Notes under the pieces: model-generated | Databases searched by the model: none | Seen by the model: the letters and a program-made list of their open reading frames with translations, nothing else | Told to the model about the DNA's origin: nothing | Part shown: piece after piece, positions 28,373-50,497 of the stretch | Layout: every line of letters starts with the position of its first letter | Numbering within the stretch: the stretch's first letter is position 1 | Assembly: GCF_048128805.1 (NCBI RefSeq) | Contig: NC_136000.1 | Span: forward strand, 9,225,354-9,289,353 | Origin: Centroberyx gerrardi | Lineage: Eukaryota; Chordata; Actinopteri; Beryciformes; Berycidae | Direction of reading: 5' to 3' | Length of the DNA: 64,000 nt | Program-made: the position numbers and the translations under genes

Positions 28373-31300
28373 TCAACCTATTCTATTGTTGTTTTTAACT
28401 GGCTGCTTCTCTCCTTGACAGCAGAGCCAGAACACAGATATCAAGTACAGGCCAAAACAGGCGAGAAAATCATAATGGTACGCCACAACTAAAAATACCA
28501 CTAACAAGGTGGTGTATAACAATGTTTTTGAGATATTGCTCCAAGAAAATGTCTCTTTCCACCATGCAACTTTTCTGTTGATGCTTTCCTGTCCACTTGC
28601 CGCTGGGCGAGGTGCAGCGGTGGGTTGGAAATCCTCTGTCTCCACGTCTTCCTGACTGTCCTGAAGGCTGCCGGGGTGTTGTTCCTCATCCACAGACTCG
28701 CTGATGGACGGCATGGGCGAGGGCAGCTGTTTGCCTCTGCCTCCGGAGGGCCTTCTGCTCACACTAAAGCCTGTATCTTTGTTGCGATCCCTACTGGCCT
28801 GTGCGAGGCTGCGCTGCCCGTGAACGGCCCTCAGACAGTGCATGTACAGCTCCACCTCGTCGTCCGACAGAGACTCCGTGGAAGCGTTGCCGTCGCTTGT
28901 TTGGTCACTTTCGGGTTCATCTGTTAAAATGCACGACCCTCCCTCTGCGGCGGTGGAATCGCTCTCGTCTTTCGCGGCTTTTGCTTGGTCATGTGGAGCA
29001 CCGTTGTTGCTTTGATCAACCTCCTCTGAGTAGATTTCAGTTGGGCCGCGCACGTTTTCCCCTTCCCCTGTATTTTCTTTGTCAATTACTCTCTCACCTA
29101 CACCCTCATGCACATTGTTCACCGGTGCGGATAAATCATCCTCAACCTTGTTTTGTGTAACGTCTGATCTCTCTTCTAAACCCCCCGCTTCATCTTCCCT
29201 CTCCTCTATCGCCGTGCCCTCACCAGTGCCCTCCGCCTCTGCAAATACAATCTCTTCCTCTGCTGCCTCATCAACTAGCATTTCCTCCTCGTCATCTGAA
29301 ATCTCCCTTTGCATGTTTTCCTCCTGTGGTTCTACCTCGTCCTCCCACTCCACACCCGTTTCATCTTCCTCATTCATGTCTATCTCCATTTCTTCCCCCC
29401 TCTCCCTCTCCATCTCCTCTTCCTGGACCTCTGCCCCTTGAATATCAACCTCCTGCATCGCTATAACTTCTTCTTCCTCCTCTAACTCCGTCTCCACCTC
29501 TTCCTCCTCCTCTCCAACTACGATCTCCTGCGCTATTTGCTCCTCAACTATCTTTTCCTTCTGCATCGCCTCAACATCTTCTTCTAACTCCTTCTCTTCC
29601 CCAGCCACAGCCTCCTCCATTTCTTCCTCTTCTATCATTTCCTTGTCATCTATCCCTTCACCCTCCTCTTCTTCCTCCTCTGCAGCTGCAATCTCTTCCT
29701 CCATTTCTTCCTCTATCATCTTTTCTTCCTCCTCCATCCCTTCAAACTCCACCTCTACCTTCTCTATCCCGGTGTCCTCCAACTGCTCCTCCATCACTTC
29801 TCCCTCTTCCTTCTCCACTGCTTCCAAGTCTTTGATGTTTATCGCCTCACTTCCCTCTTGATCTCTTAATACGTTCTCTTCCTCTTCCTCAACCATCATT
29901 TCCCAATTTTTGTCCTCAGTAGTCACTCCTGGACTGGCATCCTCCTGTTTTGTGACTATATCTTTAATTTCACAATGCTCTTCCTTCTCTGACACAATAA
30001 TTGGTTTCTCCTTCAGAGTGTCTTCATCTTTGAACTCCACAAACATGTCACTGTGTATGTGATAGCTACTCGTTGTTGCTTTTGTCACTGATTCAGCTAC
30101 CTCACCACCACCATCCTCATTTTCAGCTGCCGAGAGCTTTGTTTCATCTTTATGCGAGTTGTCCGTCACTTCATTGCTTTCTTCCACGTTATTTGGTTCT
30201 TCCACAGTCTCCAGTGATGTCTCATGTGTTGTGCTGCTGAGATCCTTTTTTACAAGTTTTTCTTCCACAATTTCAACATTAGACTCAGGGATATTGTCAT
30301 CTCCGATAGAGCTATTATTAGCTTCTGTTGTCGTTGAATCATTTAAAGAGTTAGGATCCAAATCCTGTAGAGCTTCTGATGGTTTATCCTGTTCTGAATA
30401 TGCATTGGTTGGTGATGCATCTGTTGTGCCAGTGTCATCGTCTTTGTTTGACCCATCAACACACTCAGTTGCTCCACCACTACTGATCTGTTGGTCCATC
30501 TCAGCATTGACAAGCACTGACACAATCTGAGAAAGTTGAGGCAGCAAAAAAGATGGCTGTATACTGGTTGTGTCTGCCTGTGTTTGTGCTTGTGAAAGTG
30601 TTGCATCTGGTAGCATTTTAATTTGTGAACATGCGTCTTCTGGCGATTGAGCCTGTGCCATTTCTGCTGTGGTTTCCTTTTGGACTAGATAGTTGCATTC
30701 CAGGTCATGGGTCAGATTGTCTTCCTGAGATTTCCCCTGGAGATGCACACTCTCTCCAGGGATACGAGTGTTCGAGACGTCAGTGCTAAAAACATTTAGC
30801 GTCCTGGGATGGAGAACTTCTTCCTCTGAGAACAGTTTTGGATCTTCAGGAGTATCTGTGCATCTTTGGTCTGATTCTTGAATCTCAGCCAGATCCTGCA
30901 GAATTTCTGCTTGGCTCCAACTGGCATCTGCTGACACAATCCAGCTCGTCTCTCTTCCTCCCGCGAGAGGATGATTCAGAGCAGTGTCTATGCATTCTTG
31001 GTCTGATTCTTGAGTCTTAGTTGTATCCCCCAGAATTTCGGCATGATTCTCACAGGCATCTGCTGAAACACTTGAGCTAGTCTCTCTTCTTTCGGTGTGG
31101 GGATAATTTTGAATTGTTGATGAGTCTCCCATGTTCAGTCTTCCCCTCATTGGATTTCCACAATCAACTATGTTCTGACCTTCACTTCCCACCTTGCCAA
31201 ACACCTGATGATAGAGTGGAGCCACCACAGTCCCAAATGTGAAGCTGTTGGCCAGACTGACAAGGCCTTCAACGCTCTCTGCTGAAATGACATTGCCATC

Positions 31301-34300
31301 GGATTCAGCTGCAGTGTTGCTAGTAGATTCATCATTCATGCCTTCCTTACTACTTTCCATTTGCCTCTGTCTGTTGTCCTCAGCTTTGGAGACAGGCTTG
31401 TTGATATTTTGGTGTTTTGTAGGAGCAGGCTCATCATTTGGATGCAATGGGTCGTTTGGGATATCTGTGGCGTCTTTCCCTCCTGTTTTTAAAGTGACCG
31501 TGTCGGCCAAGCAGATGCTCTCAGATTTGTCTGGCTTGTTGTTGGATGTGCTGTCCTGTATGTATGTCTCATACTGGACATCAGGAGATGTTTTGTTGGA
31601 TGTTGCCAGAGGTTCTGAAACAAACTGGACACCTCCCGATTTGCTGCGCTCCTCAGAAATCGATGGCGTTTCTGAAACATTTGAGTGCATTTCCAGTGGG
31701 TTTTCTCCTTGGGCTGCCTGTGATGTTTCTTGGAGTGATACTTCGCTTTCTTTCTGATTGGGTTTTCCATCTCTTTGAGCAAAGTAGTCCTTCACCCGTG
31801 CCAACCGTGCTGTCCTTCGTCGACTTCTTCGGCTGCAGTTCCGGCTGCTCTCATTCTGTCCATCAACAAGAGGGATAGATTAATTTCAGCTTGCTCACAC
31901 AATAGCTATGCTGTGTTGAGGATGATGACATTTAAAGCAAGTCATACAGTACCATGCTCAGATTAAATATTGTATGACTAAAGAGTTTTTTGGTTTACAT
32001 TCAAGATGACTAGGCGATTCTACATTTCATAGGATATAACATAACATGAACATAGAATGTATGACACAGTATGTAATGTATATAATATTGTTTATTCATT
32101 CAGCCATGTTTCTCACAAAAATCCTAATTTAACTACCTTTGTGCTGTAATAAACATCAATGTGACTGCCTCAGATGAAAACAGCATGTGCTCCAAGTGTC
32201 CTTTACATGTAACCAGTACAGTATGTTACACTGGTTCTAGTCGGAGCTCCAGCATTCATCATGTGACATCCAGAAAGAGCACCGGGGGTCATTTTAAGTC
32301 TCCTGTTCCTCACGTACCTCATAGACACACCGTGATATCTTAATGTTACACAGTATAGGTCCCAAACGTTTCACTCCTCACATAGATAATAATGCAACAA
32401 ATCTGTGTGAAATAAAGGCTGCAAGTAAGTGATTGTTTGAACCTGCTTGGCGTACCAGATGAGTGGGACAATTCAGATAGTGTCAGGTAAGCTGCAAAAT
32501 ATAGTAGTATGCTAAATGAACTTCCAAATACTTTCCTGTAATTGTCCCACACACAACTTCATGGCACTTGTTGAATTGTCCTATATGCAAACCCTAGACT
32601 TGTCAACTAGGAAGGCTAAAGCAAACCATAAAAAGGTGCAAATACTATTTGTCCAAGGTCTACTTCTAAACATAGCAATGATATTGTCTTGATTTAAGTC
32701 TATATGCAGCAAATGAAAGAAATTTACAAACTATTGCTGGATTTTTACTCACCAGTACTTTCTGACCATCTTCCCCTGAAGTTCCTGACTGAGAATCAGA
32801 GATTTGCTGGGCTTTTATACTAGCCACTTTTTCTCCATGTTTTGAAGCACCTGGAGAAAAAAAGACATTTGTCATTTATCTTGTAGTTACACTATTACAG
32901 CTATATTAAATTTCTTAGTTAGTTAAAGAAATATACACCTGTTGAAACATTTTCCAGCGATGGTAAAGTTTCCAGTGATGACACATTTTCCACAATGGGG
33001 AAGTCCTGACTGTGAATTAATGAAATCATGATAGGTCAGATAAACACATAATGTCTATGTCTATCATATAGTTTTACATGACTATCACTGATCAACAAAT
33101 CTCTGAAATTTGATATATATGACCTTGCCTATTGGATTTTTCTATCTTTGATCACCACCCCATTCCCAAAGAAGTCTTATTAGTATCATCTATCCACACT
33201 TTTCTGTCAATTTATCAGTCATGATGAGATACTAGTGAATGACTTTTCTTAATTATTCAACAACAAAATAGAAAATCTTCTTGACAGTTAGACTATGTGG
33301 AATGGCGTGTTGCAATTTAGAGATTATAGACCTTGTGTGCATTATAAAATCCACCTAAATTAATCTGAAAACTTTTCCTTATGCTTAAGCTTAACATACA
33401 AGAAGTTGATATAGTTTGACCTTCCTTACTGCAGTAACTACAGTTAGGGTTAGATCCAATATTTCAGGTTGTTTTTGCACATTTGATTTATTCATTTAAT
33501 TGTTCAATTATGTTTTTTGTAAATGAATTCTTTATTTAACAGCCTATCCCAGAGGTTCCCATAGTGGGCAGGGTCACCCTGCCTTAAAGGATAAGTTATA
33601 TATAAGACCTTTATATAATTTGTCTCTTACATACCTGTAGTACTTGGACCCGCAGACAATATTGACTCCTGAGTCACAAATTATATATAGGCCCAAAATC
33701 GCCAAACTTATCCTTCAAGGAGCTGCTAACCCACCTAAAAGAATTTCATTAGTCTGGGTTTCAGTGGAGAGTTTTCGTGTCCCAACACTTAATACTTGGA
33801 ATTTTATTGGCATGAAAATGGTCAATTTCAAATATATTGAGTATTGGCACAAAATATCGGCTGTCGGGCGGAAACTTAAGTCTAAAAATATCGGAATCAC
33901 TATTGGCCTCCAAAAACCCATAGCAGTCAATCCCTAACTACAATATCCTCACCTGACAGCCTTGAGACAGCTTTTCCTGCTCACATTTTCTCTCTGTGAT
34001 TTCTCTTTCGGTTCTTTAACTCTCTGGTGGCAGAACAGCACGTAGTTGCTGTTGTCGTTGTTGGCCCAGAACGTCCCGACAGGAGTCTCATACCGCAGAC
34101 AGAAGTCAACTCTGGCCCCCTGCTCCCCAAACGGGGGCACCAGGGTGAGCTTAAATGAGAAACAGTCTGTCACCCCGTCACTGGCACTGGGGATATACTC
34201 TGCCAGTAGGTCAAAGTGGCTCGACCAAGCGTCCAAACTGGTACGGACGTACACCGCCTTATTGAAAGAGATGTTGAGAACACGGATCAGACCTTTCACT

Positions 34301-34791
34301 ATCGTGGTCCCGGGAAGTAACTCGATGGCCTCCAGCTCCACTTTCTGCTCCTGAACTTTGATTAACAGCTCTTCAGAAGACAGGAGAAAGGAGAATAGAG
34401 GAGACAGGCAGTATTCCTCAGCTTCTTTACGTTCGCCCTCCAGGGAGTCATACGGCAGTTTGGGTAAATCCCATGTGTCAAACTCCTTGACTCGCACCAA
34501 GCGGAGACCCTTGGTGTCCGCAAAGGACACTCTCCTGGAGCCACAAGGGGGAGGTTCGGGCTCCGAGTCCTCGTCAGAGACAGAGCTCCTTCTCCGCGGG
34601 AGGGGAGAGGACTTGGGCCTGATGCCGATCACCATCTCGCCTTCCTCATCGTCCACGTCCAAGCAGCTGAGGCCCGGCACCCCTAAGAGGTTACAAGCCC
34701 CAGAGGCTCTCGGTTCTCCCACAAACTCCATCGGGCTCTCTGCTAGAGAGTCAGCGGGAACTGCAGTGCTTCTGCTTCTGGCAACTGACAT
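28373..34791 (-). CDS. ppp1r3a: Protein phosphatase 1 regulatory subunit 3A, glycogen-targeting subunit G(M) (1,496 aa)
   Basis: Four exons join in frame on the minus strand: 34791-33953, 33009-32939, 32850-32753, 31855-28373. The family tethers PP1 to glycogen and the sarcoplasmic reticulum of striated muscle, activating glycogen synthase. Residues 65-72 (PRRRSSVS) and 86-92 (RRVSFAD) are the two phospho-regulated sites, the second being the PP1-docking RVxF motif. Residues about 145-255 form the CBM21 carbohydrate-binding domain, with GTFWANNDNSNY as its glycogen-contact strand. The large last exon encodes a long disordered part with a Glu-rich block (about 988-1216). A C-terminal hydrophobic anchor (about 1447-1482, LLYTTLLVVFLVVAYHYDF) ends in a short tail, as in mammalian PPP1R3A and unlike the short PPP1R3B-E forms. 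It is longer than the roughly 1,120-residue human protein, mostly through the acidic block. The gene is divergent with the forkhead gene at 35748. Confidence 0.93.
33582..33720. repeat. MITE family A (copy 2, internally deleted)
   Basis: In ppp1r3a intron 1. The left end CCTTAAAGGATAAGTT and right end AACTTATCCTTCAAGG are inverted copies. Internal CATACCTGTAGTACTTGGAC and GCCCAAAATCGCC match the element at 1827-2080, but the middle is about 110 bp shorter. Confidence 0.75.
33724..33945. repeat. Fragment of MITE family B
   Basis: It follows MITE A directly. GAATTTCATTAGTCTGGGTT, GGTCAATTTCAAATATATTG and CACAAAATATCGGCTG are inverted matches to parts of the element at 56187-56735. Confidence 0.7.
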
Positions 34792-34854
34792 TCAACATGC
34801 TGTGACTTAACAGATGGAGTCGAGTTACAGATGACATTGTTGCAAGGGCCAACA

Positions 34855-34864
34855 CTATAAATAG
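34855..34864 (-). promoter_or_regulatory. ppp1r3a: MEF2-type / TATA-like site upstream of ppp1r3a
   Basis: The minus strand reads CTATTTATAG, a perfect fit to the MEF2 consensus CTA(A/T)4TAG and also TATA-like. It lies about 64 bp upstream of the ppp1r3a ATG. An E-box (CAGATG, 34811-34816) lies between it and the gene. MEF2 plus E-box control would suit a muscle-specific gene; the function is inferred. Confidence 0.5.
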
Positions 34865-34869
34865 GCCAG

Positions 34870-35600
34870 AAGGGACTTAAACTATGTACAGTAGTCTATG
34901 CTCAGGAGAAGACTGAGAAAATATCATCGTCATGCCTCTTTGAGACATTTGTATATGTGACATATTTTTATGATAATTATCTAACTCTTCTACACTTCAA
35001 GAATACCCCAACACCTAAAAGTTTATTTGTTATCTTTATAACTTAATCCCTTCTCTCTTGTGTAATTGTCCTAATTGTTCCCTGGAGAGTTGTAATGCTA
35101 TTTGTACAATAAGAATGAGATTTACCATGGCAACAATGATGCTGCTTTTGGTCAATACTGGGTCACATGAGGTCCAAAATAGACCAAATGGCCTTTGCAT
35201 ACTATTCAGGTCCTCCAAAATTATTCCACTGACCAACCCCTGACTCTGTGATGGTGTAATACTGATGAATTATCTGAATAACAGTGAAAACTTGATAGTG
35301 TAACTATGAAAAACAAACAACCAATCCACATACACCTATTCTTTTATCTGTTTTGAGCTTATCCCATATCAAGATTTATCTGCGGTTACCAAAATTATAC
35401 TTTACAGTTATGCATTTTGTTTGTACTGTTTCTTCAGTGTTTATCTTACATCTGTGAGAATGTATCAAGCCCAGCCCAAGTTATGACAAAAATGGCTAGT
35501 CCTGAATCTTGCTGAGTAAATAAAATACATTTTTTAACTGTGAGTAAGGGTAATGCGTCTTAACTGAAGAATGGTAAGCCCTCCCATGGTTTGGATGGGA
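34870..35600. other. Divergent spacer between ppp1r3a and the FoxQ2-like gene
   Basis: About 0.7 kb of AT-rich sequence between two oppositely oriented starts. I see no ORF with family resemblance and no repeat. Confidence 0.45.
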
Positions 35601-35604
35601 GCAG

Positions 35605-35610
35605 TATAAA
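35605..35610 (+). promoter_or_regulatory. foxq2: TATA box of the FoxQ2-like gene
   Basis: TATAAA in the context GCAGTATAAAAGCATG, 138 bp upstream of the ATG at 35748, which leaves room for a 5' UTR of about 110 nt. Confidence 0.55.
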
Positions 35611-35747
35611 AGCATGTAAAAACTATGATAAGGAAGACAAGTTCTGCAGACATGCCCTCCAATAGTAACGGACCGAACTGTAAAGGCATGTGGGATCTCA
35701 CACAAATGGGGCTTGTCTAATGGCGGAGGTTTTTGTAAAAATAAACA

Positions 35748-36782
35748 ATGAATAACGAGAAAGGAAGTACAAGGAAAGCTTCAAATATGGAAGAGGAAAA
35801 AGCAGGGTGTGAATTAACCAAGGAGACTAAGAAGGGAGAGAGCAGCAGAGAAACTATTACTGCACAAGGAAAGGCTGGAATAACGGCAGATGCTGTCAGT
35901 ACTTGTGAGAACATCCACACCAAACCAACGCTTCCTCAAAATAACATTTGCTCTCAGCCGAACTTCTCAGATAATCCCTCATCTGAGGACACAAAGCCCT
36001 CACTCTCCTACATCGCCCTGATCGCCAAAGTCATCCTGTCCTCCCCCTCTCAGAAACTCAACCTGGCATCCATCTACAGAGCAATGGAGGAGCAGTTTCC
36101 TTACCTCAGGAGCCGGGGTCAGGGCTGGAAGAACAGCGTCCGGCACAACCTGTCTGTGAATGACTGTTTTGTGAAGGTGAGCCGCTGTGAGGACGGCAGG
36201 GGGCATTACTGGGGCGTTCACCCGGATCACCTGAGAGACTTCCAGCAGGGGAACTTCAGGCAGTACAGGAGGGCCAAGGGGAGGAGGGAGAGGGAGCGAT
36301 ACGACAGCATGGCGGGCTGTCTGGCTTGGATGGAGACCAGCTGCCTCCTGGGACGGTTCTGTGAGAAGAGACCTGGGTCTTCGGGCTGGGTGGAACCGCA
36401 ATGCCCCCTGCAGGAACCTAGGAGTTATCAGACCGGTTCTCCGGACTGGGCAGAAGCACACTATCAGCCTTGGAGTTTCAACATGGGCTGGGCAGAGTCT
36501 CCTAGCTGGGTGAGGCATTGCTATTTTCCTGAGAGGCGACCAGACTCGCATGATGGGGCTATAGTTGGGAGATGGCACCACGGTCAGCCCCTGACCCCCG
36601 GACTGCATTGTTGGGACATGCATGACCCAACGCTGAGAGGCATGGCAGAGTCGTATGACAGCATGTTCATGACACCGCCACTGCAACCGTTCAGTCTGCC
36701 TGGCTGCTGGTGTGTGACTCCAGTCTTCAAAGAGTTAATAAAACCTTTGCCCTACAAAGTCAACTATTCATTTCACCCCTGA
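35748..36782 (+). CDS. foxq2: Intronless forkhead transcription factor, FoxQ2-like (344 aa)
   Basis: A single open frame from ATG 35748 to TGA 36780-36782. Residues about 84-175 form a forkhead DNA-binding domain: SLSYIALIAKVI, NLASIYRAMEEQFPYLRS, GWKNSVRHNLSVNDCFVK and GRGHYWGVHPDHLRDF followed by QQGNFRQYRR. RHNLSxNDCF is the helix-3 recognition motif. The combination RxRGxGW, GHYW-x-x-HP and DFxxGxFRxxR is what I associate with FoxQ2 rather than FoxB, FoxD, FoxL or FoxP. The N-terminus (1-80) is charged and disordered. The C-terminus is unusually rich in Trp, with three GWxE / DWAE motifs (SGWVEP, SPDWAEAHY, MGWAESPSW), and ends SLPGCWCVTPVFKELIKP. A TATA box precedes it. FoxQ2 is patchily retained in vertebrates. 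The class call is from motif memory and needs a tree; that it is a forkhead gene is certain. Confidence 0.75.
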   Translation: MNNEKGSTRKASNMEEEKAGCELTKETKKGESSRETITAQGKAGITADAVSTCENIHTKPTLPQNNICSQPNFSDNPSSEDTKPSLSYIALIAKVILSSPSQKLNLASIYRAMEEQFPYLRSRGQGWKNSVRHNLSVNDCFVKVSRCEDGRGHYWGVHPDHLRDFQQGNFRQYRRAKGRRERERYDSMAGCLAWMETSCLLGRFCEKRPGSSGWVEPQCPLQEPRSYQTGSPDWAEAHYQPWSFNMGWAESPSWVRHCYFPERRPDSHDGAIVGRWHHGQPLTPGLHCWDMHDPTLRGMAESYDSMFMTPPLQPFSLPGCWCVTPVFKELIKPLPYKVNYSFHP

Positions 36783-38340
36783 ACTCTCTGGAAACCTTAT
36801 AAATGAAAAGTAGAAAATGGTGGGGACTGCATCTAAATGTTGTGCTTTTCTGGGACTATTGTACTCACAAATTTCCATGACTTTTTCTCATAATACAACA
36901 GAAGGACAGGTAAATAATAATCCAGTAGGTGGCAGAAAGTTACCTTGGTAACAAAATGTACAACTGAATCATTAATTGCTCTCAGGCCTATCCTGCTTTA
37001 AGACATGTTCTGTATGATAGTAAGCAGAGGGCTTAAAATAGTCTATTTGGCCTATCTGCTTTACTGTTTCTTCTAAAAATGCAGCACATCTAAATGTCCG
37101 ACAGTAATCCACAGTTAGATGCTGTATGTAGCTTCAACTTTAACATTTTAAAGCTGCATTATTTTTGTGTTTGTTATTTCTTTTTTTTTTTCTGTATATT
37201 GAGGGTTTTTGGGTCTTAACATTATATCTCTGCTCACCTACAGACATGTTGGTTCCCTCGCAGAACATTATAATTCCTGAAAGGTGTGGTGGCCCGGCTT
37301 CTGTTCCTCATCATCACCTTCCTTCATCATGTACTTGCACTCTGTAAAACAGTTTTTGCAATAAACAGTTAACAAAACGGGAAAGCAGCAGCGAGTGTGA
37401 TAAAGCCTGGTTCTGTACACTGACAGAAAAGAAAAGAAAAGAATGCTGGAAATATCATTCTTCAGCAAAGCTACAGTGTCTCTCAGGAGTCATATCAAGG
37501 TGGTTGTAGTGAACTTCTACACCCCAGGTTAAGCTGCATTTAACAATAGCCCAAATCAAAACACTTTTATTTGTTTTTAATAGATGTACTGATATCCTAT
37601 TCAAATAAAAGTGCAGGCACTACTGTAAATAGCTCTTTGATAATGCTTTGACAGTTGGCTAGCTGCAGAGTTCTGTTTGTTGTTAATGTTGAAGACTCGT
37701 GGATATTTAGATACTGTGCATCTAAATAAAGTCACACGGGACTATACTTGTCTTTTTTCAAAGGACAGGACCCTTTGTTTTAATCATAACAGAGATTCAA
37801 TTATGCCTGTTTTGTGCTTTAGAAGCATTTTATTCTCTAAACCCTCCTTTGTGTTTATCTGCACAGGTCTATTCATATCCACTAAGAGGAGTAAGGCATA
37901 CTTACTACAAAAATTGAGGAATCAGAAAACAAAAAAATCATATGTGAAAGATTTGTGAAGATGATATTTTATGTTTTGTTTAGTCATTAGACAAAATGTC
38001 ATGCTGCAATATGAATTAGATTAACTTTCAGATTTTTAAATAGGAGAGCAACATGTGACATAATTATGGTCTTAATTATCAATAAGTAATGCAAATTTGT
38101 AGGAGGGGCTTGTGTTGTGGGTGACAAATGCAGTAAAATCTCATCACTGCAAATGTGGAGACAAATACCAGGTGAGCACCGTTTCATTTTTCACCTAATT
38201 TTTAGATTGGCACATGAGAGCCATACACAGTGATCTGTCGGAAGTTTGTCATTTTGAGGCTAAAATACAAATTAGCTGAAGCTCTGCTGCTGCTGTAGTT
38301 ATTTTTCTGTTTTCACACCCCTGTAATCAACTGCTGTTCT
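36783..38340 (+). other. Spacer between the FoxQ2-like gene and foxp2
   Basis: Includes the probable 3' UTR of the forkhead gene, with a candidate AATAAA at 37360-37365. The rest is AT-rich without recognisable exons or repeats. Confidence 0.4.
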
Positions 38341-38398
38341 CACTGTCTAGTTTACTGACTGACACTGTGGCTCCTCCCCCTCAGGTAGAAACACAACT

Positions 38399-38497
38399 CT
38401 GTCAGTCCTCTCCCATCCTCACTCCAAACTGCAAACTGCATGACTTGGAGACATCAACACTGCCTGGCTGCCCTGAATACACTATCCAACTTAAAAG
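38399..38497 (+). other. foxp2: Possible non-coding first exon of foxp2
   Basis: The sequence up to TTAAAAG at 38497 is followed by a strong donor GTATGT, and it lies about 1.1 kb upstream of the exon carrying the foxp2 start. It is less AT-rich than its surroundings. If spliced to 39584 its own ATG would be out of frame with the protein, as in an upstream ORF. The left boundary is arbitrary and no transcript evidence is available. Confidence 0.3.
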
Positions 38498-39596
38498 GTA
38501 TGTGGGTTTAATATACTGTCCTGACAGAAAGACTTACTGTAATTAAAGTGATCAGACTTTCTATTATGGCTGTCAGATTATACTTTGAGGTCTTCTTGTG
38601 GATTTTTTAGGAAAGTTAATGCTTCGGTTGAAATTCCTATTTTGTGCACAGTTTTAGAGGTTGTGAGTTGTGTTTTATACTCCTCTCTGGTATGTGTAGG
38701 ATACTTTTCTTATTCCTCTTATAGTTTTTACTTCATGTAGTGCCGAGGAAAGTTCAGACATGTGCGTAAATAAATCATTCATTTAGGTGTGAAGCATGTA
38801 AAAACAAAGGTAATTATTTTACAGACCAAAGCTGCCATGGATCTGTATTAGACGTCACTGATCATATTACTGATTCTGAGTAAGTCAAATTGGATCGATT
38901 TTAACTAGAATGGTGATGGTGTCAAAGTACAGAAAAAATACTGCACATGGTGATTGAACATGTCCAAAAAACTTTTGTATGTACAAGAAATTGATTAAAT
39001 TAGTATGATTTAATTGTGACATTTTATAACATACAGTACATAATTATTTGTACAGAGGTCTATATGATGTTAATGATCCAGACATTAGCATTATTTTTGC
39101 TTTTTTATATTTACTCTGGTGAAATGACTACGCTTTATTTGCACGTGTATGTATTTGAACACACTGTATCCTTAATTTTCATCTACATGCAAGTAACTTC
39201 TTACATGGAAATCTTACAACTTACAAACCAGGCCCAACGTTATCTAGACTGTGGTTCTATAAATTGCATCTACAGCATTGATTAGGGTTTGAAGTCTTTG
39301 GAAGAAGCCACACATTCTTCTTTCAATTGTGTGAGAGCCACTTGAGAGAGAAATGTCATTTTTTACTCTCTTTTGTCACTCTTGGTATGTCCCATTAGCC
39401 GGCGCCTCATCGAGCATGCCCACTCTCTTTTCTTTTTTTATTAATTCATAACATGTTCATACTTATATTTATGCCTTGTCGTGTCTTCACCGCAAAGCTA
39501 CAACAGATGTAATCAGTACTAATGCTGAACCTTTACTGTTCCTCGAGTCTTACGGCTCATTTGGTGTGACTGTTTTCCTACAGGACCTGAGCTGGA

Positions 39597-50497
<10,901 letters not shown>

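Noticed and set aside
29079-29861. Plus-strand polySer open frames across ppp1r3a exon 4
   Set aside because: They are the reverse complement of the Glu-rich block; no start context or splice evidence supports them.
36000-36686. 228-codon open frame on the minus strand over the FoxQ2-like gene
   Set aside because: It is antisense to the forkhead domain; it is a shadow of a GC-richer single-exon gene.
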